A stretch of 6,835 nucleotides of DNA from an uncultured Flavonifractor sp. (GTDB taxonomy: Bacteria > Bacillota > Clostridia > Oscillospirales > Oscillospiraceae). The stretch spans positions 1 through 6,835 of the forward strand of contig CANDFO010000093.1 of NCBI GenBank assembly GCA_947384055.1, written 5' to 3'. This document shows, piece after piece, positions 1 to 5,544 of the stretch. Both the position numbers and the translations under genes were made by a program. How positions within the stretch are numbered: the first letter of the stretch is position 1; the number at the start of each line of letters is the position of its first letter. Under the pieces are notes generated by a model, which ran no database searches, was not told the DNA's origin, and worked only from the letters and a program-made list of their open reading frames with translations.

Positions 1-143
1 TTCAGGCGGTCCTCGCTGTCTTTGTTCATGCCTGTAATCGTTTTGGCCAGCAGAAGCACCTCTATCGTTTTCTTTTCCCTGACCGCTCTATCCCTTTTTC
101 TCTCTTTGACTTCTTTTAACTCTGTTTTTGGACACTCCCCCAT
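1..143 (-). CDS. Partial N-terminus of unknown, highly charged protein
   Basis: An open frame starts at an ATG (complement of 141-143) and runs without a stop to the left edge, giving at least 47 codons. The peptide begins MGECPKTELKEVKERKRDR and continues rich in Lys, Glu and Arg, then has a short hydrophobic stretch (EVLLLAKTITGM) and another charged stretch. An AGAGG-like ribosome site lies at complement 152-156, eight bases before the start. The gene would be divergent from pyrB, and its ribosome site overlaps the pyrB -35 region. The opposite strand is also open here, but its translation is the Leu/Ser/Phe-rich pattern expected of the antisense of a Lys/Glu-rich gene, and it would run through the pyrB promoter. 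I do not recognise the family. No clear promoter for this strand was found. Confidence 0.45.
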   Translation of the reverse strand, partial: MGECPKTELKEVKERKRDRAVREKKTIEVLLLAKTITGMNKDSEDRL

Positions 144-152
144 AGGCACTGC

Positions 153-184
153 CTCTTGCAAGAGCAGACATCTTGTGATAAAAT
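153..184 (+). promoter_or_regulatory. pyrB promoter with palindromic -35 region
   Basis: The -35 box is TTGCAA (156-161), followed by a 17-base spacer and the -10 box TAAAAT (179-184). The -35 box sits inside a perfect 12-base palindrome, CTCTTGCAAGAG (153-164), which could be an operator. Transcription would start near 190, leaving only about 20 bases before the pyrB ATG. That is too short for a PyrR-type attenuator, so classical pyrimidine attenuation is not visible here. Confidence 0.6.
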
Positions 185-212
185 AGGGAAAATTTCAAAG
201 GGGTAATACATT

Positions 213-1271
213 ATGCGGCATTTGATCGATTTTGGCGACCTGTCCAGGGCGGAGTGGGAGTCCCTGTACCAGCGGTGCAGTGACATAATTGACCACCCCG
301 CTGATTTTTTGGACGCCTGCCGGGGGCGGGTGATGGCAAGCCTTTTTTATGAGCCCTCTACACGCACCAATTTCTCCTTTCAGGCGGCCATGCTCCGGGT
401 AGGCGGGACGGTGTTTGGATTTGCGGACCCCCGGTCCACATCCACCGCCAAGGGAGAGACCCTGAAGGACACCATCAAGATGGTCTCCGGCTATGCCGAT
501 GTGGTGGTGATGCGCAGTCCCAAAGAGGGCGCCGCCAAAGCCGCCTCGCTCTATTCCAATGTCCCGGTGATCAACGCCGGGGACGGCGGACATATGCACC
601 CCACCCAGACCACTGCCGACCTGACTACTATTACCCGGCTCCGGGGCGGAGTGGACGGCCTGTCCATAGGACTGTGCGGCGACCTGAAGAACGGACGCAC
701 GGTGCACTCCCTGATCAAAGCCCTGGCCAAATTTGACGGGGTGAAGTTTTATCTCATCGCTCCCCGGGAGCTGGCGGTGCCGGAATACCTGCGGGCGTTT
801 ATGAAGGAACGGGGGCTCTGGTTTGTGGAAGTCACCGGCCTGGAGACGGTCATTCCTCAGCTGGATGTCCTGTACATGACCCGCATACAGCGGGAACGCT
901 TTGTTGACCCCCTGGAATACGAGCGGAATAAAGGCGTTTACGTGCTCACCCGCCGGAAGCTGGAGCGGGCGCGCAGCGGCCTTCTGGTTATGCACCCCCT
1001 GCCCCGTGTGGACGAAATTTCCATTGACGTGGACGACGACCCCCGGGCAGTATATTTTGAGCAGGCCCGCTACGGCATGTTTGCGCGTATGGCTCTGCTC
1101 ACCGACCTGGCCAACCAGGACCGCATGCCCCCGGCTCCCGTGGAGATTGGCAGCGTCCCCCTGTGCTCCAACCCCAACTGCATTACCCAGACGGAGCGCT
1201 ACCTGCCCCCGCTGGTCAGAGAAAACGGCGGCGTAAGCTGCTGCGCCTTCTGTGACGCCCGGCTGCAGTAG
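213..1271 (+). CDS. pyrB: Aspartate carbamoyltransferase with PyrI-like zinc tail
   Basis: Catalyses carbamoyl phosphate + L-aspartate to N-carbamoyl-L-aspartate, the committed step of cytosolic pyrimidine synthesis. Family signatures are intact: carbamoyl-phosphate loop PSTRT (residues 48-52), the 80s-loop Lys in TAKGET (K80), R101 in MRSP, HPTQ (129-132), GDLKNGRT (156-163), YMTRIQ (221-226) and HPLPRVDEI (261-269). The catalytic part ends near residue 302, about the length of E. coli PyrB. A short linker leads to an extra tail with C318-x4-C323 and C344-x2-C347, the spacing pattern of the PyrI zinc site (E. coli C109, C114, C138, C141). The nucleotide-binding allosteric domain that precedes this zinc domain in PyrI is absent, and no pyrI lies in this window. 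The start at 213 has AAAGGGG at 197-203. The gene stands alone, between its own promoter and terminator. The enzyme call is near certain; the role of the tail is inference. Confidence 0.96.
   Translation: MRHLIDFGDLSRAEWESLYQRCSDIIDHPADFLDACRGRVMASLFYEPSTRTNFSFQAAMLRVGGTVFGFADPRSTSTAKGETLKDTIKMVSGYADVVVMRSPKEGAAKAASLYSNVPVINAGDGGHMHPTQTTADLTTITRLRGGVDGLSIGLCGDLKNGRTVHSLIKALAKFDGVKFYLIAPRELAVPEYLRAFMKERGLWFVEVTGLETVIPQLDVLYMTRIQRERFVDPLEYERNKGVYVLTRRKLERARSGLLVMHPLPRVDEISIDVDDDPRAVYFEQARYGMFARMALLTDLANQDRMPPAPVEIGSVPLCSNPNCITQTERYLPPLVRENGGVSCCAFCDARLQ
1166..1268 (+). other. PyrI-like zinc-binding tail domain of PyrB
   Basis: Codes for residues 318-351 of PyrB. It contains CSNPNC, then 20 residues, then CAFC, so four cysteines in a C-x4-C...C-x2-C arrangement. 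In E. coli aspartate carbamoyltransferase this fold holds a structural zinc and docks the regulatory chain onto the catalytic chain. Here it is carried by the catalytic chain itself. C343 next to C344 could be an alternative ligand. Zinc binding is inferred from spacing only. Confidence 0.75.
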
Positions 1272-1284
1272 GGCGCTGCCCGGA

Positions 1285-1301
1285 CCGGAGGCCGTCTCCG
1301 G
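1285..1301 (+). other. Short hairpin after pyrB stop
   Basis: CCGGAG (1285-1290) pairs with CTCCGG (1296-1301) around the loop GCCGT. No T-run follows. It lies between the pyrB stop codon and the intrinsic terminator and may protect the 3' end of the message. Function unknown. Confidence 0.4.
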
Positions 1302-1306
1302 TATCC

Positions 1307-1336
1307 AGACGCCCTGCAACAGGGGGTCTTCTTTTT
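1307..1336 (+). terminator. Intrinsic terminator of pyrB
   Basis: AGAC-G-CCCTG (1307-1316) pairs with CAGGG-G-GTCT (1320-1329) around a CAA loop, with one G/G mismatch, and is followed directly by TCTTTTT. It lies 36 bases after the pyrB stop and separates pyrB from the MATE gene. Confidence 0.8.
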
Positions 1337-1340
1337 GCAG

Positions 1341-1401
1341 TATACACAGCGCAGCGTGGCAGAAAGGTCCAGCGGGCTTTTTTGGCGCGCTGCGCTGTAT
1401 A
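1341..1401. repeat. 14-bp inverted repeat over MATE promoter
   Basis: The left arm, TATA plus CAGCGCAGCG (1341-1356, with an extra CA at 1345-1346), is complementary to the right arm CGCTGCGCTGTATA (1388-1401). The arms are 31 bases apart. The right arm fills most of the spacer between the proposed -35 and -10 boxes of the MATE promoter, the expected place for a repressor site or a DNA-distortion switch. As RNA from upstream it could also form a hairpin. Confidence 0.6.
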
Positions 1402-1410
1402 GAATAAAAT
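1382..1410 (+). promoter_or_regulatory. Putative promoter of MATE gene
   Basis: TTGGCG (1382-1387), 17-base spacer, TAAAAT (1405-1410). Transcription would start near 1417, giving a leader of about 65 bases before the GTG start at 1484. This fits poorly with translation from the ATG at 1409, which lies inside the -10 box. Confidence 0.45.
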
Positions 1411-1465
1411 GTCAGTGAATTTTTTGAACCGCCGCCAAGCCGCGGGCGCGGCCCTGGTTCGGCGG

Positions 1466-1473
1466 AAAGGAGG
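1466..1473 (+). promoter_or_regulatory. Ribosome site deciding the MATE start
   Basis: AAAGGAGG, ten bases before the GTG at 1484. The earlier in-frame ATG at 1409 has no such site, so the GTG is preferred. Confidence 0.7.
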
Positions 1474-1483
1474 CGGCCGCTTC

Positions 1484-2842
1484 GTGACCGGCGGCAGAGA
1501 TTTTACCCAGGGGAGCATTTCCCGCAGCATTCTGCGCATGGCCCTGCCTATGACGGCGGCGCAGCTGATCAATATCCTGTACAACATTGTGGACCGCATG
1601 TACCTGGGCCGGCTGCCGGGCCACCTGGCGCTGACCGGGCTGGGCCTGTGCCTGCCCATCATCTCTATTCTCATGGGCTTCGCCAATCTGTGCAGCACCG
1701 GAGGTGCCTCTCTGTGTTCCATCTGCCGGGGCCGGGGAGAGGAGGCGGAGGCGGAGCAGATCATGGGCAATTCTTTCGCACTCCTTCTGCTCTTCGGCGC
1801 AGGTCTGAGCATCCTCTGCCTGGTCTTTCAGCGGCCCCTCCTCTATCTGTTTGGGGCCAGCGACCAGACTTATCCCTATGCCCGGGACTACCTGACCATC
1901 TATTTGCTGGGCACCCTCTTTGTCATGATTGGACTGGGAATGAATCCCTTTATCAATGCCCAGGGGTTTTCAGGCATGGGAATGCTCACCGTTGTGCTGG
2001 GAGCGGTGGTAAATATCGTCCTGGACCCGGTTTTTATTTTTCTGCTGGACCTGGGAGTAAAAGGCGCTGCGCTGGCCACAATCCTCTCCCAGGCCTGTTC
2101 TGCGGTCTGGGTGCTCCTCTTTTTGACGGGGAAGCGGGCGGCCCTGCGCCTGCGCCTCTGCGCGTTCCGGCTCCAGGCCGCGCGGGTGCGGCGGATTCTG
2201 TCCCTGGGGCTCTCCGGATTTTGCATGTCCCTGACCAACAGCCTGGTGCAAATTTTGTGCAACGCCAGCCTCCAGCGATACGGCGGCGACCTGTATGTGG
2301 GCGTGATGACAGTAGTCAACTCCATCCGAGAGGTCATTTCCATGCCGGTCAGCGGGGTTACTCACGGCTGTCAGCCGGTGCTGGGGTACAATTACGGTGC
2401 GCGGCAGTACGGCCGGGTGCGCCAGGGCATTCGGTTTACCGCGGCTGTGACGGTAGGATATTCCCTGTGCGCGTGGCTGGCAGCCGTCCTGCTTCCGGAG
2501 CCCCTGATCCGCATATTCAACGACGAGCCGGCGCTCATTGCCGAGGGCGTACGGGCGTTTCGTATCTATTTTGCCGCCTTTTTCTGTATGTCCTTTCAGT
2601 TCATCGGCCAGTCCACTTTTGTGGGATTGGGCAAATCCCGGCAGGCAGTCTTTTTCTCCCTCCTGCGCAAGGCTTTTATCGTAGCTCCGTTGACCCTTCT
2701 TCTGCCCCGGCTGGGCTTTGGGGTGGATGGCGTCTATCTGGCTGAGCCCGTCTCCAACGTCGTCGGCGGGAGCGCCTGCGCACTGGCAATGTACGTCACC
2801 GTTTACCGCCCTCTGGGGCGTCTGGAGCGGGAGGACGGCTGA
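1484..2842 (+). CDS. MATE-family multidrug/cation efflux transporter (MepA-like)
   Basis: An inner-membrane exporter of the MATE family, which drives drugs or metabolites out in exchange for Na+ or H+. From the GTG start the protein has 452 residues, the usual family length. It opens with MTGGRDFTQGSISRSILRMA, matching the typical start of clostridial MATE proteins (a short polar head, then the first helix near residues 16-36). About twelve membrane helices form two homologous halves. Visible family motifs include NILYNIVDRMYLG (30-42), NPFINAQG (154-161), NIVLDPVFIF (177-186), GCQPVLGYNYGA (295-306) and AEPVSN (420-425). It appears to be transcribed alone from its own promoter. No regulator gene is adjacent, so substrate and control cannot be told from context. 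Starting at the ATG at 1409 would add 25 Arg/Gly/Ala-rich residues not typical of the family. Confidence 0.9.
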   Translation: MTGGRDFTQGSISRSILRMALPMTAAQLINILYNIVDRMYLGRLPGHLALTGLGLCLPIISILMGFANLCSTGGASLCSICRGRGEEAEAEQIMGNSFALLLLFGAGLSILCLVFQRPLLYLFGASDQTYPYARDYLTIYLLGTLFVMIGLGMNPFINAQGFSGMGMLTVVLGAVVNIVLDPVFIFLLDLGVKGAALATILSQACSAVWVLLFLTGKRAALRLRLCAFRLQAARVRRILSLGLSGFCMSLTNSLVQILCNASLQRYGGDLYVGVMTVVNSIREVISMPVSGVTHGCQPVLGYNYGARQYGRVRQGIRFTAAVTVGYSLCAWLAAVLLPEPLIRIFNDEPALIAEGVRAFRIYFAAFFCMSFQFIGQSTFVGLGKSRQAVFFSLLRKAFIVAPLTLLLPRLGFGVDGVYLAEPVSNVVGGSACALAMYVTVYRPLGRLEREDG

Positions 2843-2891
2843 TGCGGTTGTACGGCCTGCGGTACACAATTCTTTGCAAGGTGAAAAACGC

Positions 2892-2912
2892 GTGACAGGA
2901 CCCCTCTGTCAC
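2892..2912. repeat. Perfect hairpin upstream of ECF promoter
   Basis: GTGACAG (2892-2898) pairs with CTGTCAC (2906-2912) around a 7-base loop. No T-run follows. It ends 10 bases before the -35 box at 2923, so it could be the 3' end structure of the MATE message or an operator for the next operon. The sequence does not decide between these. Confidence 0.45.
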
Positions 2913-2922
2913 AGCCGGCCTC

Positions 2923-2951
2923 TTGCAATCCGGCGGCAACTCCGCTATAAT
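2923..2951 (+). promoter_or_regulatory. Strong promoter of ECF-coaX operon
   Basis: TTGCAA (2923-2928), 17-base spacer, perfect TATAAT (2946-2951). Transcription would start near 2958, giving a leader of about 190 bases before the ECF gene. The 11 bases GCCTCTTGCAA ending the -35 box (2918-2928) also occur at the pyrB promoter (151-161). Confidence 0.75.
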
Positions 2952-2957
2952 GCAGAA

Positions 2958-3148
2958 TTGAGAGGACGGGGAATCCGGTCCTCGCCCTCATCAGGGAGGG
3001 CTGATTCATCCCAGCGGAGGCTTGACGGCGGAGCTTCTCTCTGCCGGAACACGGTTCTGCCCGCCGGCCGATATGCCTGGGTGCTCTGCCTTTCCGAAAA
3101 AATGCACTGCATCTCCCACGGGAGAGCGGAAGCAGGAGGTAACAGAAT
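2958..3148 (+). ncRNA. Structured 5' leader, candidate riboswitch or cis-regulator
   Basis: About 190 untranslated bases between the promoter and the ECF gene, with ordered helices. H1: GAGGAC (2962-2967) with GTCCTC (2978-2983). H2: GCCCTC (2984-2989) with GGGAGGGC, using 2996-3001. H3: eight pairs, 3026-3033 with 3039-3046, loop CTTCT. H4: TCTCC (3112-3116) with GGAGA (3121-3125), loop CACG. The H1 loop bases GAATC (2971-2975) can pair with GATTC (3003-3007), a possible pseudoknot. CTC-TGC-CT-TTCCG (3084-3096) can pair with CGGAA-GCA-G-GAG (3127-3138), which would cover the ribosome site. I do not recognise a known riboswitch class. A ligand linked to pantothenate or CoA is a guess from the genes that follow. 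Confidence 0.45.
3134..3140 (+). promoter_or_regulatory. Ribosome site of ECF gene, possibly sequestered
   Basis: AGGAGGT, eight bases before the ATG at 3149. Most of it lies in the 3' strand of the possible stem with 3084-3096, so translation could be switched by refolding of the leader. Confidence 0.6.
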
Positions 3149-3799
3149 ATGAACAGACACAAGCACGACACCCATTGGATGGTAGGCGTGGCGCTGATGG
3201 CGGCCATTGTTGTGGTTTTGGCCAACACGCCCCTGGGCATGATTCAGCTTCCTATCATCAAGGCCACCACCACTCACATTCCGGTAATCCTGGGCGCGGT
3301 CCTGTTGGGACCCCTGGCCGGGGGCATTCTGGGCGGGGTATTCGGCATCTGCTCAATGGTCAGCAATACTGTGGCGCCCACCCTTCTCTCCTTCGCTTTT
3401 TCCCCGTTTATGAGCACCACCGGCGTTCCGGGGGCGCTGAAAGCGGTCTGGATTGCGGTAGGGTGCCGGATTATGATCGGTGTAGTATCCGGCTGGCTGT
3501 GGATCGGCCTGAAGCGGCTGAAGCTCCCCGACCTGGCGGCGCTCCCGGCGGTGGGATTTGTAGGGTCCATGACCAACACCGCGTTTGTCATGGGCAGCAT
3601 CTATCTGCTGCTGGCCCAGCAGTACGCCGACGCGAAAAACGTAGGGATGGAGGCCGTATTTGGCCTGGTTATGGGCACGGTGACTGGCTCCGGAATCATG
3701 GAGGCCATTGCCGCCGTGGTGCTGGTAACTGCTATAGGCAAGGCCGTGCTCCAGGTGGGCGTGGCCGCCGGAAGAAAACCGGTGGCGTCTAACGGCTGA
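3149..3799 (+). CDS. ECF transporter S component, probable pantothenate carrier
   Basis: Substrate-binding membrane subunit (S component) of an energy-coupling-factor vitamin importer. It would share the EcfT and EcfA subunits, which are not in this window. The protein has 216 residues, normal for the family, and about six membrane segments: roughly residues 11-29, 44-62, 63-88, 98-121, 131-156 and 170-200. The Gly-rich segment LLGPLAGGILGGVFG (52-66) is typical of S components. The N-terminus is short and basic. coaX follows after 25 bases in the same orientation with no terminator between, so the two genes are almost certainly co-transcribed. This makes pantothenate the best guess for the substrate (PanT-like). 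The family call rests on sequence and the substrate on context only. Another vitamin or precursor is possible. Confidence 0.85.
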   Translation: MNRHKHDTHWMVGVALMAAIVVVLANTPLGMIQLPIIKATTTHIPVILGAVLLGPLAGGILGGVFGICSMVSNTVAPTLLSFAFSPFMSTTGVPGALKAVWIAVGCRIMIGVVSGWLWIGLKRLKLPDLAALPAVGFVGSMTNTAFVMGSIYLLLAQQYADAKNVGMEAVFGLVMGTVTGSGIMEAIAAVVLVTAIGKAVLQVGVAAGRKPVASNG

Positions 3800-3812
3800 G
3801 TCCCGTTCACAT

Positions 3813-3818
3813 GAGGTG
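3813..3818 (+). promoter_or_regulatory. Ribosome site deciding the coaX start
   Basis: GAGGTG, six bases before the ATG at 3825. An in-frame GTG at 3816 overlaps this site and is therefore rejected as the start. Confidence 0.75.
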
Positions 3819-3824
3819 ATATTT

Positions 3825-4592
3825 ATGCTCCTGGCAATTGATATCGGCAACAGCAATGTGGTAATCGGCGGTATGCAGGACGGCCGGATTGTCTTTCAGG
3901 CCCGCATTGCCACGGACCCCATCAAAACCTCCGACCAGTACGCCGTGGAGATTAAAAATATGCTGGATCTCTCCAAAGTCCAGGTGGCAGAGCTGGACGA
4001 CTGCATTATCTCCTCGGTGGTGCCTCCGGTGTTCAACTCTATCTCCACCGGGGTGCGGAAGGTGACGGGAAAAGAGCCCCTGGTCGTCGCGCCGGGGATT
4101 AAAACCGGTCTGAATATCCGGATGGAAAATCCGGCTTCGGTGGGCAGCGACCTGATTGTGGCCGCTGTCGCGGCAGTGCAGAGCTACAAACCGCCGCTTA
4201 TCATCATTGATATGGGGACGGCCACCACCATCACTGTGGTGGACCAGGGGAACACGTACATCGGCGGAGCCATTATCCCCGGCATACGGGTGTCTGCCGA
4301 GGCCCTGTCCAGCCATGCGGCCCAGCTGCCCGGTATTCAGCTGGACCGACCTGAACGGGTGATCGGCAGGAATACCGTGGAGAGTATGCGCAGCGGCATC
4401 ATGTACGGCGCCGCCGCCATGATGGACGGTATGGCGGCCCGCATTGAGGAGGAGCTGGGCAGGCCGGCCACCATTGTCGTCACCGGAGGGATGGCCCAGT
4501 TTATTGCCCCGCTGTGCAGGCGGGATATGCACCTGGAACGGGATCTGCTGCTGAAGGGGCTGAACATCATCTATCAGAAAAACCGGAAATAG
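3825..4592 (+). CDS. coaX: Type III pantothenate kinase
   Basis: Phosphorylates pantothenate to 4'-phosphopantothenate with ATP, the first step of coenzyme A synthesis, in the cytosol. CoaX belongs to the ASKHA (acetate and sugar kinase/Hsc70/actin) superfamily. The protein is 255 residues, the usual length. Motifs in order: phosphate-1 loop DIGNSN (6-11), SSVVPP (63-68), PGIKTGL (90-96), VGSDLIVAAVAAV (107-119) with the presumed catalytic D109, phosphate-2 IDMGTATTITVVD (128-140), GGAIIPG (147-153) and TGGMA (220-224). The common GADR around the catalytic Asp reads GSDL here. Starting at 3825 places MLLAIDIGNSN at the N-terminus as in the family. It is the second gene of an operon with the ECF S component, and a terminator follows. 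CoaX enzymes resist CoA feedback and are usually monovalent-cation dependent, which is family knowledge, not visible here. Confidence 0.96.
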   Translation: MLLAIDIGNSNVVIGGMQDGRIVFQARIATDPIKTSDQYAVEIKNMLDLSKVQVAELDDCIISSVVPPVFNSISTGVRKVTGKEPLVVAPGIKTGLNIRMENPASVGSDLIVAAVAAVQSYKPPLIIIDMGTATTITVVDQGNTYIGGAIIPGIRVSAEALSSHAAQLPGIQLDRPERVIGRNTVESMRSGIMYGAAAMMDGMAARIEEELGRPATIVVTGGMAQFIAPLCRRDMHLERDLLLKGLNIIYQKNRK

Positions 4593-4615
4593 TGTTTGAC
4601 CTCCCGGTCAGACGG

Positions 4616-4653
4616 CGGAAGGCGCTTCAATTTTGAGGGGCCTTCCGTTTTAT
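4616..4653 (+). terminator. Intrinsic terminator after coaX
   Basis: CGGAAGGC (4616-4623) pairs with GCCTTCCG (4640-4647). Inside it CTTCAA (4625-4630) can pair with TTGAGG (4633-4638, one G-T pair). TTTTATT follows. It lies 24 bases after the coaX stop and ends the ECF-coaX operon, possibly with some read-through into the next gene. Confidence 0.8.
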
Positions 4654-4663
4654 TCCATGGATC

Positions 4664-4669
4664 AAGGAG
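4664..4669 (+). promoter_or_regulatory. Ribosome site deciding EFR1-like start
   Basis: AAGGAG, eight bases before the ATG at 4678. An earlier in-frame start at 4633 lies inside the coaX terminator hairpin and is rejected. Confidence 0.7.
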
Positions 4670-4677
4670 TCTGTGCT

Positions 4678-5496
4678 ATGAAAATCAAACAGATCTGCGT
4701 CGTATCGTTCAGTCCCACAGGCGGAACGGAGCGGGCCGCCCGGGTGACAGCGGGGGAGCTCGCCCGGCGCCTGGCCGCGGAGACCCGGTTGATCGATTTT
4801 ACAAGGCCGGAAAACCGGCAGAGAGAATACCGCTTTGCCCCTGATGAGCTGGTACTGGTCTGCACACCGGTATACGCGGGGCGGATTCCCAATAAGCTGC
4901 TTCCGGAGCTCAGGGCCCGGATATTGGGCGCCGGGCAGACTCCGGCTCTGGCGGTCTGCGTGTTTGGCGGCCGGAGTGTGGACGAAGCCCTGCGGGAGCT
5001 GGTACTGCTCCTGGACGGGAACGGATTCCATACTGCGGGGGCCGCTGCCTTCGTATGCCGCCACGCCTTTTCCGACCGGGTGGGGGCTGGCCGGCCGGAC
5101 GACGCCGACCGGCTTCAGATGCGGGAATTTGCCCGGAAAGCGGCGGAAAAGCTGGAATGCGGAGCACCGCTTTCCCCTCTGCCCATAGACCGGAGCGAAA
5201 TCGGCCCCTATTATACGCCGCTGAAAGCCGACGGTACCCCCGCCCGGTTCCTGAAAGCAAAGCCGCTGACCCGTGAAGATATCTGCACCCGCTGCGGCCT
5301 TTGTGTACAGGCGTGCCCCATGCACAGTATTGACGAGACCACTATGGAGGCTGTCGGACTGTGCATTAAATGCCAGGCCTGTGTGCGGCACTGTCCTGTC
5401 CACGCAAAATACTTTGCGGACGCGGATTTTCTTTCTCACACAGCTATGCTGGAGCAGACCTGTACCGAGCGGGCGGAAAATATTCTGCTGGTCTGA
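4678..5496 (+). CDS. EFR1-type flavodoxin / 2[4Fe-4S] ferredoxin fusion protein
   Basis: A 272-residue redox protein for cytosolic electron transfer. The N-terminal part (about 1-160) is flavodoxin-like: strand KQICVVSFS leads into the FMN-phosphate loop SPTGGT (12-17), then VLVCTPVYAGRIPNKL (59-74) and VCVFGGRS (93-100), as in flavodoxins. The C-terminal part has two complete cluster motifs: C203-x2-C206-x2-C209-x3-C213-P and C229-x2-C232-x2-C235-x3-C239-P, as in bacterial 2[4Fe-4S] ferredoxins. This order is that of the EFR1-family flavodoxin-ferredoxin proteins, common in anaerobic Bacillota. The redox partner is unknown. The gene stands 85 bases after coaX, beyond a terminator; I see no convincing promoter, so it may rely on read-through. 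A functional link to CoA synthesis is not supported. Confidence 0.9.
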   Translation: MKIKQICVVSFSPTGGTERAARVTAGELARRLAAETRLIDFTRPENRQREYRFAPDELVLVCTPVYAGRIPNKLLPELRARILGAGQTPALAVCVFGGRSVDEALRELVLLLDGNGFHTAGAAAFVCRHAFSDRVGAGRPDDADRLQMREFARKAAEKLECGAPLSPLPIDRSEIGPYYTPLKADGTPARFLKAKPLTREDICTRCGLCVQACPMHSIDETTMEAVGLCIKCQACVRHCPVHAKYFADADFLSHTAMLEQTCTERAENILLV

Positions 5497-5544
5497 GCTT
5501 CTGCGGTCCGGCGCATGCGCGACCCGCCCTTCGGCCGGAAATAG

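Noticed and set aside
1..186. Plus-strand open frame at the left edge
   Set aside because: It runs through the pyrB promoter and gives a Leu/Ser/Phe-rich sequence expected from the antisense of the charged minus-strand frame.
195..1319. Long open frame on the minus strand opposite pyrB
   Set aside because: It is antisense to a clear, motif-complete pyrB; such frames are common opposite G+C-rich genes. No family features.
1648..2745. Long plus-strand frame within the MATE gene
   Set aside because: Pro/Gly/Arg-rich out-of-frame shadow of the MATE gene, without membrane helices or motifs.
3001..3022. Resemblance of CTGATTCATCCCAGCGGAGG to the 3' part of a TPP riboswitch
   Set aside because: The CTGAGA element and the rest of the conserved core are absent, and the helices differ.
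3816..3824. GTG start for coaX nine bases upstream
   Set aside because: It overlaps the ribosome site and would add MIF before the family-typical MLLAIDIGNSN.
4633..4677. Earlier start for the EFR1-like gene
   Set aside because: It lies inside the coaX terminator hairpin and lacks a ribosome site; the ATG at 4678 has AAGGAG and a typical flavodoxin start.
5511..5524. GCGCATGCGC palindrome after the EFR1-like gene
   Set aside because: Short and entirely G+C-based; expected by chance in such DNA and not placed near a start.
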